Positions 10,641 through 20,900 of a DNA stretch of 64,000 nt are shown in pieces. Positions within the stretch are counted from its first letter, which is position 1. Each line of letters opens with the position of its first letter. A program made the position numbers and the translations under genes. Below the pieces are notes generated by a model. That model had not been told where the DNA came from. It saw only the letters and a program-made list of their open reading frames with translations, and ran no database searches. Origin of the DNA: Parelaphostrongylus tenuis (lineage: Eukaryota > Nematoda > Chromadorea > Rhabditida > Metastrongylidae); NCBI GenBank assembly GCA_019055375.1, contig JAHQIW010007200.1:186001-250000 (forward strand), in the 5' to 3' direction.

Positions 10641-11084
10641 ATTGAAATATCAGAGGAACTGCAAGCTAAGCTTGAACATTTGATAGTAAATGAATTGATG
10701 CAAAAATGTAATAGTTTAGAGTGAATGGAATCACTGCAAGGGTCAAGTGAATGATGCGAACTACGGAACATCCTTGATATGTTTTTATTGTTGAATCAAA
10801 TCGTATTTCTCCTCACTTTCTGTCGTAATTCAGCTCACCATATCTTCAATGTTATTTTTTGAAATGTATTTATTTGATCAATCGATCTGAATATCGCGGC
10901 GGACATACATCTTAAGCGGAGTTCACGTGATAGAACGATGCCTTCCTTAGTTGAGTGTTTGTTACAGACCTTGCTAGAACATTCATATCCCGTGAGCATG
11001 TTTTTAGCCGCTATGTCGAGGTTTGGTTACAAATTCGTCCGTGGCTACAATTCGGCAAGCACACGTGTTTCGGAGCTTTCTTAC

Positions 11085-11350
11085 TTACTTACTTGATACT
11101 TGAACGGCTCGTTTTCACAAATTGTGCGCACTCCAGCACATATTCCACTCGTCCCTTTGCTGCGCCAACAGTCGTCCATGACGGTGGGCAAATTTGAACA
11201 CGGCGGTTGGTGCGAGTGTCATACCGTGATCTGAAAAACTCGGGAGCTGCAAGTACAACTTCTTAATTCTTTTGACGAACACGTTTACCCAACGTCTAGG
11301 TGGTCGTCCCCGAGGACGCAACCGTTGCAAAGGTTGAATTTGCAACCAAA
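11085..11350 (-). pseudogene. RTE LINE family R2, 3' end
   Basis: The minus-strand frame reads GRPPRRWVNVFVKRIKKLY, the conserved C-terminal motif of RTE ORF2 beyond reverse transcriptase. It is followed by the RTE 3' segment (GTGCGCACTCCAGCACAT on the complementary strand) and a short tetranucleotide tail, (AAGT)n on the minus strand at about 11085-11100. 5'-truncated, as RTE insertions usually are. Confidence 0.75.
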
Positions 11351-12169
11351 CCTTGTTAAGCGGCTAAGAAGATTCTCAAAGGCTTTATATGAGTTCTCAT
11401 GGGACTGAAACATTGTTGTTTCCACCAATATCTTGAGAGCTCACCAGAGGTAATAGTTTATAATTCCAAAAGTTGTAAAGTTATTGCTCAAAATAGCCGT
11501 TATAATCCAACAGGAAGAGTTAATTTAGTAAAATAATCGACAGCAGATAATAAAAATCCAACATCTACATGGAGTGAAATGTTTTTTAAGCCTTAGGTTT
11601 CCATTACTACTGATTTTCCGTCGCAAATTACAAATCTATAGACTGCGTTCACAAAATCACTAAGTCTCCTATGCTTCTTGTTACTGCTCGTAATAGAGAG
11701 TTTAACTGCGCTTTTGATGCGGTGATGTTGTTTGTTCAAAATTTGAAAAGGTAACGCCCCTAATCAGAATTGTTTCCCTTAATTAATGGCGCAAGTGAAA
11801 TAATTACTATGAAAGGGAAGATTTAGTACACTCAGTACAAATATTTCATTATCTCACAAATATTTACAAATTCCTCACAAACCTCTACGTCATAGCCTCT
11901 CAGACTTTTCGTAAGCCCAAGAATCTTGTCAATTACGGAGCTCTCATCTTCAATGATTCGTGGGTTATGTAATTTCAGAAATAACTTAAGGGGAGAGCTC
12001 CAAAATTGAACTTAGGGGTCCGGAAAATTTTGCGCAACTGTGAACTACACTGAACAAATGTGCGCACAGCGAAGTCAGCTTGTTGAGTTTGATACTGCTT
12101 CGACTGAGAAAACGGTCCATTGAAAAAAGTTCACAGCTTAAGAAAATTTTCACACTTTGGACACTCTTG
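11351..12169. other. No gene recognised
   Basis: AT-rich sequence with no convincing gene. The last part (about 12000-12170) may be the outer edge of the IR2 arm. Confidence 0.45.
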
Positions 12170-14440
12170 GACATTTAGATGGACCGTCTTCACTGGATGT
12201 GCGGATTCCAGCACATATTCCAAATGATATTTTGCTGGTCGTGCATATGATATTTCTAGGTTTCCTGACGTAATTTGCAAAGGCGTTTTTTAGGTCTTCA
12301 CGATGTCGCTTCCAAAGAACGGATTTCGGCGATGGATTCTTGGCTGAGCTTTCTACTTGTTGATTCGGAGATGATTTTAGGCCGAAATCAAAAGCAGATG
12401 TATGAGAGAAAATCAACCGATCACGAATTATGTGGACTCCACAATCCTAGGGATTTTTCAATGAGGGGAATGTTAAAAATAAGAATTCTTTTCGTATAAC
12501 CGCTTTTTTAGAGGTTGTGTGATGATACAAATATGCCCAATTTTGTTCAGTGATATGCAAAAACGTTTGAGTCAAGCGGGACTCGAACTTGCATTTTCTC
12601 CCATCTGTGATAGGTTTACAACATCATACCACGGCTAAAAAGCGACTAAACAAAAAGAATTCTTCTCGCTAACAATTATATCCATCACTAGCGCAAATGG
12701 ATAAGCGCTCTCGAAAAGGTTTTAAATGCGGTTTTGAGTCCAATCTGACGCAAAGGTTTTGCACATCACTCAACATTGAAGAGGAAAATGTATTCGGCAC
12801 CTTTTTCATTTTCTGCGAAGTGTAGATTCAAAGCGTACGTCATCTGGCCTTACTTATGTATTCTTGAGGCTAATAATCAAGCAAATTTTTCAAGAGCGTG
12901 CTTTCGTACATTCATTTGCACATTACCTAGTAAAATTCAAATAGTCGGAGGACTTCATTCCCACGAAAAAACAGCATATTGCGGAGGAGATTTCAATGGC
13001 TACTAAGAAGAGTGCCTCAGCAATATGTATTTCCTAGTAGAAAAGCGGCATCATTTGAAACTGAGCATAATTTGAACTCTCATTGCGCTTTTTTGTTGCC
13101 TATTTAGTGAAAGTGAGACCGTCTTTTCCTACTTCCGATGGCCATATCTCCATGGGAAGCAAGCGGGCAGAAGAGATCTGTGAATTCCTGTCGGGCATTC
13201 ACAGCCACATTCACGTGGTCACACTGAAGTTGCTATAAAGGTTTAAAACTCGAGAGAGGCGAAAGGAGTCGCTTTGAGGGCAATCAAGTGAAAAGGTGCG
13301 TAGAATAAGCGAAATAAGAGGGCTGTGCAATGGCAACGGTTGCAACAACGAATAATGTTTATAATAAAGTGTAAGTGGACAATGAAAAGAGATTCTCATG
13401 GAACGATTGCAAAAAATTTTCGAAGAATCTATGAAGGTTCCACTGCTTAATCACATTAGTAAGTCAGAAATTATTGAGAGTTATCGACAACCGGAATCCC
13501 TTGCAGCATGCATCATTATTTTTGACGAAAGACTAATTGTTTTTTGATTTTCATTCAACAGTTCTAGTGACTTTTGAGTATTGTATATATTGAGAAATAT
13601 CAAGACTTGAAGATATATATATATACATTATATATATATATATATTGTAATAAACTTTGCAAAACCTATTACAATTAAATTAATGCCGGAACAGCATGAT
13701 TGTTAGCACTAGCGTTTTTTTCACACATAAGAGCTAGATATGCTATAAAGAAGGCATAGGAGCGTGAAAAAAATTATGATGTACTAGAGCAAAACAAGAA
13801 ACCCAAAAATTTCTCCAGAGCGGTGGAAAAAAAACCCAAATTAAATAGCGAAAATCGAATGTCGCTTTGAGATTCGCGCTCTACGCAGCGATTTCTATTA
13901 CCATTCAGAGGAAGATGACAATATCAATGCTACGAAAATATGAATTAAAAATGCGCACTTTCGCCACAAACGAATTCCACGAACTGATGAAAGTGTATCG
14001 CAGCTACAGCAATTTCTTTTGCATACCAAAATTACATTCACATAAGTTCTTTTTGATATATGTACATTGCAATAATCTCGCATTAAAATCTGATACGCAT
14101 GTGCTATCGAGCACTGAGTGACTTTCTCTTTTGTACGAATTTACAAACTGGTGGATGCATAGAGATTAATCAATCATGAGAAGCAAATTAATATCACGTA
14201 TGACAGCATAAACTGAAGTAGTTACTCCAGTGATCGTGTGTCTTCCATTGTCATTACATTGAATCCATCTACTTCAGCTATAAAAGCAATTTTGTGAATG
14301 GCGAGCGCAGAAAAAAAGCTGGAATATAATACTTTTATTTCGAGTGTTTTATTAGGACCACGCTCAAATTTCAATAAACATCATGATCGTTATCTGAGCC
14401 AGCATGTCATGGAGTCTGTTAATGGACTCTTGTACAGCCC
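12170..14440. repeat. Left arm of inverted duplication IR2
   Basis: Reverse complement of 24980-27725. Anchors are 12176-12260 against 27625-27725, 13211-13350 against 26560-26700, 13400-13600 against 25800-26050, and 14150-14440 against 24985-25180. The arm contains the RTE R2 3'-end remnant (12170-12270), a tRNA-like foldback (12535-12780), an AT microsatellite (13612-13645) and the beginning of an F2 element. It lacks the foldback insertion found at 26058-26558 in the other arm, which gives an empty-site comparison. Confidence 0.8.
12535..12780. repeat. tRNA-like foldback repeat
   Basis: Two opposed tRNA-like arms. The left (about 12550-12620) reads in reverse as a B-box-bearing head next to TTTGCAT; the right (12690-12775) runs from AAATGGATAAGCGCTCTCG to GACGCAAAGGTTTTGCACAT. 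The left arm contains GGACTCGAACTTGCA, the reverse of a GGTTCGAGTCC-like B box. The same design recurs at 15371-15505, 26058-26558, 27130-27400, 41395-41670 and 47790-48320. None is a usable tRNA gene. Confidence 0.5.
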
Positions 14441-14700
14441 GATACACGTGTTTCGACTTTGACAGTCCTCAGTCGGGCGGAACCCGTCGTCTCTAGTCTT
14501 TTGCCAATCCTCTCGGGAGCCTCCACTCTCCCTGTCTAGAGGGTAAGACGACAAATGATTTATACTGCGCTGCCGCCAAGTGAAAAATCACAAGATCGGC
14601 AATTTTCGATTCTCGATTGCTTCTGGCTGATAATTTTGTAATATCGGGCTGTACAGGGGGTTATTAACAGACCACATAACATGTTGGCTCAGATAATGAT
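14335..14700. mobile_element. Hammerhead-bearing inverted-repeat element, family F2, copy 1
   Basis: The left arm (minus sense) and right arm (plus sense) share the words GGCTGTACA, GTTATTAACAGACC, ATGTTGGCTCAGATAAT and their complements around a central non-coding stretch (14500-14620). The same centre and arms make up 35795-36262. A degenerate hammerhead lies on the minus strand at 14437-14478. The left arm is also the outer edge of IR2. Confidence 0.6.
14437..14478 (-). ncRNA. Degenerate hammerhead motif (F2 copy 1)
   Basis: On the minus strand stem I (GCCCGA with TCGGGC) is perfect. GAAA, the loop-less CAC/GTG stem III and the TA doublet are present. The core box has lost bases (CTGAGGAC where the intact copy at 36107-36149 has CTGACGAGAC), so it is probably inactive. 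Confidence 0.5.
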
Positions 14701-14729
14701 TACGAGAAAGGCTGGAATATTTCTAGAAG

Positions 14730-15010
14730 AGCGAACGAACGTGCATTTATACGCTTATGCGTTGATTTCTGTACTCATCATAAATGCCTTACTGTTGAAG
14801 TCAACAAAACTTATACAGCCACACTATATTGAACTGTGATACAATGAAATTCACCTTACATCCAGAACTCGGTTGTGATTCACATTTATATAATTTGAGA
14901 TCTAACCATGGTTGTCGCGATCCGTTATTGCCGTTTACACGTATTGAGATGGCTGCGATATGTTCTGAATAACCAAAATAACTTTTATCTATTTTAGCAC
15001 AACCATTGTC
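14730..15010 (+). pseudogene. Relic of an unidentified coding-like repeat (partner of 53950-54250)
   Basis: This region matches the minus strand of 53950-54250, for example TTATGCGTTGATTTCTGTAC, ACTCATCATAAATG, and TTGCCGTTTACACGTATTGA before GCTGCGATATGTTCTGAA. The frame that is open for about 100 codons at 54252-53950 is broken here by several stops. I do not recognise the product. Confidence 0.4.
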
Positions 15011-15104
15011 ATGATTTAATGTGTGAATCCTAGCACTTCATATATTCGAGTCGTTTTTCGCACACACTCCATAAAAGCAGACACACTACCCGTTTCACGG
15101 TTTT

Positions 15105-15300
15105 ACTGTACTGATCCCACTACTTTTAGCATTGAATTTGTCTCCACGTGTTTATTTCTTCATTGAGGATTTAAGTTCTTGCTCAGTGTCGTAGGGTGCC
15201 GGTTCGACAAATTTCCTGGCGTCTTCGAGGATAGCCAAGATAAACCGCAAGTTGCTTACTGATGCCCTGCAACGCTAACCACTTGGCCACACCCCGTCCT
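15105..15300 (-). repeat. tRNA-derived SINE-like repeat, family S2
   Basis: On the minus strand it begins with a tRNA-Ser/Leu-like head (GGTGTGGCCAAGTGGTTAGC). A B-box-like GTCGAACCGGCACC follows, then the S2 body, ending at GGGATCAGTACAG. The best-preserved tRNA-like head of this family. Confidence 0.55.
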
Positions 15301-15370
15301 CCACAGAGATTTTTGAATCTTTGGTCCGTTTTTTTTAGGTTACTGCTTGGGGTTTCCGTCTTTCTTATGA

Positions 15371-15505
15371 ATACCCAATATGTGGAGTGCTGTGCAAAAA
15401 CGTTTGCATCAGCCGAGATTCAAACCCAGATCTCATTCTTTCCGGAATCGTATGCCAACCGTTGCACTACCGACACTTTTGCACAGCACTTCACATATTG
15501 GGTAT
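15371..15505. repeat. Foldback element with a tRNA-like centre
   Basis: A 29-bp inverted repeat (15371-15399 against 15477-15505, ATACCCAATATGTGGAGTGC and complement) flanks a 77-bp centre. On the minus strand the centre carries A-box-like GGTAGTGCAACGGTTGGC and B-box-like GGGTTTGAATCTC. The compact layout makes it a clean example of this foldback family. Confidence 0.65.
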
Positions 15506-15510
15506 ACTAT

Positions 15511-16029
15511 AACATCATACCACTGCAAGTGGCAGTCAAAATGAAAAAAAAAATTCTTATGAATGTCGTAGAATGCTGGTCGACTCTTATTTGGCTGCAT
15601 ATTTCGATATAAGGTGCTCAAGTTGATTGATTAAAATGGAGTGTTGGGAAGGGGATTGAACTAGCTTTGCTTATCACTTTACTTCCTAATACATAGCCTC
15701 ACTAACCGCAGTGCTACTCCTTCACCTTCCACAATTTTTGAAATTACTAAGTATCTGTTTTAATCAAGATTCTCAATGAATATATGTTTAAACCAAGTTA
15801 CTTCTTAAAATTACTCTTTATATCAAAAAGTGCACTAGATCACCGGGCTCTTTACGTCCACCTGACAATGAACGCGCACCATCCTGATTACAAGAAGAGA
15901 ATTCCCTTCCACTATTGTGTTTTTCAACAATAATTGAGAGATGCGCCATACATTAACATTCCTTAGACATAGCTAGGGGTGATTAAATACATATCTGATT
16001 GTTATAAAAACTCGCCGTAGTCTGCAGAC
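15511..16029. other. No gene recognised
   Basis: AT-rich sequence ending in a TA microsatellite (about 16034-16075). Nothing supportable. Confidence 0.5.
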
Positions 16030-16031
16030 GC

Positions 16032-16061
<30 letters not shown>

Positions 16062-16066
<5 letters not shown>

Positions 16067-17348
16067 ATATATATATGTCATCCTAAACAGGATTGACAGA
16101 ACACTGGACGAAGGACAGCCATGCGAACAAGCAGGGTTCCGAAAAGGATTTAGTGCCATGGACCACATCCACACGATTACAAGACTCATCGAAGTTTCAC
16201 GAGAGTACAAACAACCACTCTGTCTCACTTTCATCGATCTGAAGAAAGCCTTTGATTCAGTGGAAACAGAAGCTTTTATAGAGGCTCTGGATAACCAGGG
16301 CGTCCCTACTCGGTACATAATGATCCTTCGTGAGCTTTATAAAGATTTAACGACCAAAATATCTCCATTCTACAACGATATCACCATTGACGTAAGAAGA
16401 GGGGATCGACAAGGCGATACAATTTCGCCAAGACTATTAACTCCCACCCTACAAAACGTCATGCGAACATTAGAATGGGACGAAATGGGAGTGAAAATTG
16501 ACGGTCGACAGTTAAACCATCCTCGCTTTGCTGACGATACCGTTCTCATAACACCAAACATCAGGCAAGCGGAACGAATGTTGACCGATTTTGATAACGC
16601 CTGTGGAAAGATTGGTCTTCAACTGAATCTAACGAAAACAATGTTCATGAGGAACGGATGGGTTCCTTATGCCCCATTCACGCTCAACGGAACGACAATC
16701 TCCGAATGCTCCAGTTACGTCTATCTAGGTCGCGAAATCAACATGATGAACGACCTAGCTCCAGAGTTAAGCAGGAGGAAACGAGCGGCTTGGGGAACGT
16801 TTAAAAGCATCGAAGATGTAGTGAAGAGAACAAAGAACATCCAACTCCGTGCCCACCTTTTCGACTCGACAATTATCCCTGCCCTGACGTATGCAGCAGA
16901 AACCTGGTCGTTACGTAAGCAGGATGAAAGATCACTTGCCGTTATCGAACGCGCAGTCAAAAGGTCGATGCTAGTAGTATCCCGTATCTCGCAAATGAGA
17001 GAAAGGATCCGAAGTACCGACCTATGTCGACGATCGAAAATCAGAGACGCCGTTCTACACGCCAGGATATCGAAAATAAGGTGGGCCGGACACGTGATGC
17101 GCTTCAACGACAACCGATGGACGAGAGCCGTTACCGACTGGATTCCTCGAGACGTCAAGCGCTCTAAAGGAAGACCACTGACCCGTTGGTCCGATTTCTT
17201 CACGAAAGCGATAGAAGAAAGATATGATGCTCAGCGAATCCCTAGAGCGAGGAGGACCCACTGGGCTACTCTTGCACGCGATAGGGAAAAATGGAAGAGT
17301 TTCTCGTACCCGCTCGAGTCACTCGACGATCAACGGGACAACAGGTGA
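16062..17348 (+). CDS. RTE-type LINE reverse transcriptase ORF, 5'-truncated (family R1)
   Basis: An uninterrupted reading frame of 428 codons covers the reverse transcriptase of an RTE retrotransposon, which copies its RNA into DNA at a nicked target. Visible motifs are GQPCEQAGFRKG (fingers), FIDLKKAFDSVE with a catalytic Asp, RQGDTISP, the catalytic box FADD at 16527-16538, and the RTE C-terminal region (KIRWAGHVMR, GRPLTRWSDFF, THWATLARDR). The endonuclease domain and 5' end are missing: the copy starts in a TA microsatellite, so the listed start codon is arbitrary. The 3' end is the short tandem CAGGTGATACAGGTGATA, typical of RTE tails. It cannot move on its own. The open frame suggests a fairly recent insertion compared with the other LINE copies here. 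Confidence 0.85.
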
Positions 17349-17720
17349 TACAGGTGATATATGTATGCATAATATATATATGCAACATATATGTATATAT
17401 GTAACCTTTGGATACGCAATAGATATGTGTTACTTTTTCAATCAGCTGTTCTTTTATGTCTCGTTTTAAATCTGCGACGTATTCTAAGATTTTCCAGGTG
17501 ATCCTCATCAGAGCCGAACGTCCACTGGTCACCTCTACTGTAACGATCAATCAGAGTTTCATAAAGAAGTGTTAAAAAAACAGTTGATTGAAAAGTAATG
17601 TTTAGATACATATATCAGCTTTGAACCATTTACTGAAAAATGGTTGAGAGAACTTTTCACGCTGTCTGGACCAAACATGCTCCCTTTTCCTACTGTCACT
17701 TGTGAAGACTAATGGGCTTA

Positions 17721-17765
17721 TGCTTCTGACGAGGGGAACGAGACCGTCGAAACGTACGTAAAGCA
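17721..17765 (+). ncRNA. Hammerhead-like motif downstream of receptor gene B
   Basis: Stem I TGCTT/AAGCA, core CTGACGA, a weak stem II, GAAA, a loop-less CGT/ACG stem III and the TA cleavage doublet are in order. It lies on the strand opposite gene B, about 160 bp beyond its last recognised exon. Stem II is the weak point (internal mismatch). Confidence 0.5.
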
Positions 17766-17802
17766 CTGCCATATCAAACCTCTATAAACTCAGAAAGTCT
17801 CA

Positions 17803-17845
17803 GATTATATATATATATATATATATACATATATATACACGTATA
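17803..17845. repeat. AT dinucleotide microsatellite
   Basis: A run of TA repeats interrupted by CATATATATACACG. Confidence 0.8.
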
Positions 17846-17921
17846 CATATCATAGAGCACTATTAACGATATTAGAATTCCGTAAACCAAAATCTGGTAA
17901 AAGCGTAGATTTGTATCGTAC

Positions 17922-20900
17922 CTGTTTGTCATCAAAAGTGAAATGGGTGATGCACCGAAGCGTATGATCATTAGGATATTAATTATGTGGCGATAGTGGT
18001 TGGAATCGGAAAGTGGTTGATGCCATAGATAAATATATAATGACGAAAATAGAAATATCTGACAAGAATTCACTAGCAGCGGAATTTCAACTCGACTGGA
18101 TGTGTTCAGATTCTTCTGAAATGTGCGCAAATGAAACTATCACGTTCCTTGGAGTATATCGTATTTCATCGAATACTTTAGGAGAACGAGCTGTTTGAAA
18201 ATAGATAAATGGAAGGTAGTAACATTGGCATACTTTGAACAGTATAAATACGATGATGATGAGGTAGATAACGAAACTTGTAGCGTACAAAAGTTCACCA
18301 AAGTATAAGTCCATAGAGCGCATAAAGATGGCAGTAATAGACGATTCGTCTGCAAAAACTGGAAATTGGAAAATTTTCACCATAGTTCTTACTGTTTTTT
18401 GTAAGCCTCAGCATCTGGAACATCAAACTATCAACCTAAATCTGTCTGCTGGTACGCTATTTAGCCAAGTGTATGCGATGCAAATCGTGCACAGATATAG
18501 TGTGCCAAGGAACCATCATAACAATAATCTACTAGAATTCATTATTTTTGATGCTTTATAGCAGTTTCGTAATGCCTAAGAGAATTGACTGATAGGCAAA
18601 AACACGCCTCAGGCGGGAATCGAGATCGCATTTTATCCACACTGGTGACGCGTGCTACTACCACTATACCACCGAGGAGCATTCGCGCCACCACTCATCC
18701 TTCAGCATCTAGATGTTAATTATGTTCTAGCCGTGCATGTGCTCACCACTCAATTCTCTTAGGTATTGAGAAACATTATAACACTGGGAAAATGCAATAA
18801 AAATACCAGGAAATTTGTGCCTTATAGCGGTGTTATAATACTGTAAATATACATCGAAGACTACTGAGACGTATAGAAAATATTGACTCCAAGCGGGAAT
18901 TGGACCCGCATTCACCCATACTGCCGCCTATGCTATCGCTATACCACGGGGCCACCATTTGCTACCATATTAGCTAGAAGCTTGGTTGCTAGCAGCTATG
19001 ATAGACTATATCGAAGAAAGAGTGGTAGCAAAGCGGCGACCTTAACGGATTAGTAAAAGATCTCGCCAACGGTAGGGGTAAAACGCGGGTTCACCTCCCG
19101 CCTGAGGTCCACTGTTTTGGATACCATTTAGTTCTCGTTAATGCAAAATTATTATCATAAGGTGTCTTTCAGACGTTGTAATTATAGGATTGTACGTCAT
19201 CTCACATGTTCAATCATAAATTAGTGGTAGCTTTGTTAAACTTACTTGTAAAATAGAAATTTACGTTATATGGATCCCATAACACTTTTATTTCTCCAGA
19301 AAGACAAAGAACGGCGTTTAGAACGCCAAAGAGGGTGCACAAAAATAAAAATATCTAAACGCCATTCATTAATATTGAGAACAACGAGCTTGTTCACATA
19401 AATAATCCCTAAAGTATCGTACCAGTGTTTTCTTTGTGTCGAATATAAAGTTCATCTTTTTTGGAAGAATCACTGCGATTAACCGATTGATGGAGAGGAG
19501 GAATATTGTTGGATACCCCACAGCATACGATGTTTGAAAGAGTACGCTCAACAACTGAAATTATTCCTTTTCCGAAGTTTTTACAAAACTTCTAACACAA
19601 ACATTCTAAAAAATATCCTTCATTCCCTCAATATTCTTCGGCGCAGTGTCACTCAAAAAAGAGAAAAGATTTTAGATATTCAATTCGTTCCTTTTTATTA
19701 ACGAAAGGAATCTTATGAAAAAGTCTTCATTCTTGTTAACATGTATCACTTGCTACGGCCGCAACACGAAAGTATTCTACGACGTTCAAGATGAAGAAGA
19801 AAAATGCTTAAATCTCAGAGGTAATGGGGTGCGCACAGGTATGCACTGTAGAGACCGACCAATAAAGTGCCAGAAAGAAGAATTTAATGTTTGACAAAAA
19901 ATCTTCATCAAATCTTTAGTATTCATTTGAAGGCCTAAATTTTGGAAAAATCAACAGTGGACTTGCATTTCAAAAACCATCCCGTAGCGTTGTAGCACTG
20001 AAAATAGATCTGCACTTCGCCTGCGTTGAGCTTTCTCGTGCATTTTCGTGCTCTTATTTTCCACCACAAGGCTGCGTAAAGCTCATGAATTTTAGAAGAA
20101 TATCTGTTTTGAAAAAGCCTTTTTACAGTTTTTTTACAAGAGAATGATCTTGTGTTCAACAGATACGCAATTTTCGCAAAGCAGAGCTCTTCCCTTAAAC
20201 TATTGGTAACCACTGGAATACGTAAATGTGGCGATTACAATACTGTGCTTCCCTTCTGAAAATCAGTTTTACTGGGCGACAGCAAGGAAAATCATATTGA
20301 GCTTGAAACGCGTTGTGCATTGCTTGTCGGTTAGAGTGTGTGAGGATTGTGCATCAGTACGCTATCGATAGACTGCGCAGACGCACTTTACACAAAGAGT
20401 GCGATATTTGCTATCAAATTAGCATTTTATTAGAGGACTTATCTGGTCACCTAAATTGAAAATAAAAGATTTTGACTTAGAAGAAAAGAATAACGTTCTC
20501 CTACAAAATTTTCTTTTCTTTATTCAATATTTGCACGAGTTTGGTACCTACTTTTCTTCAAAACTCGATATCTAACGTTTTGGCGGCAACGCCGTTGTCA
20601 GCCATATCTGATTATTCGCTCAATATTTTGCATGCATCATAAATCAAATAGGAAGAAAATTAACAGTCTAGTCATTCTGAAAACCCTCACATCATTTAGT
20701 TCTATGGGAGCGGTCACCGGTCTAGTGTGACAAAATTTGCAAAATGGGCTACACTCAGACTAGAAGATGAATTTGAGATAAGGTGCCTTGTCACTTGTTA
20801 TGTTTAGACCTGCTCCCTCTTATTCATTTCTGGTCTTTTGAGGTTTATTCAAAAAGCCGCAAGAGTTTTTCGAGCCGATGTTCGTGACTCCACTCCCAGG

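Larger units (their letters stand above)
9050..10960. repeat. Right arm of inverted duplication IR1
   Basis: Reverse complement of 1-2520 in the same nested order: 9060-9500 (against 2000-2510), a truncated MITE copy (9545-10345), the S2 unit (10385-10640), then 10650-10910 (against 1-280). The region matching 1465-2000 is absent, and the MITE has lost its left end at the same point. A single deletion could explain both. Confidence 0.75.

Noticed and set aside
17850..17922. Terminal exon of gene B after a 28-nt intron
   Set aside because: The intron would be shorter than normal nematode introns, and gene C offers no matching exon. The C-terminus is left open.
18598..19112. Functional tRNA genes in intron 4 of gene B
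   Set aside because: A and B boxes are visible, but the acceptor and anticodon arms do not pair well in any of the three. They fit tRNA-derived repeats better.
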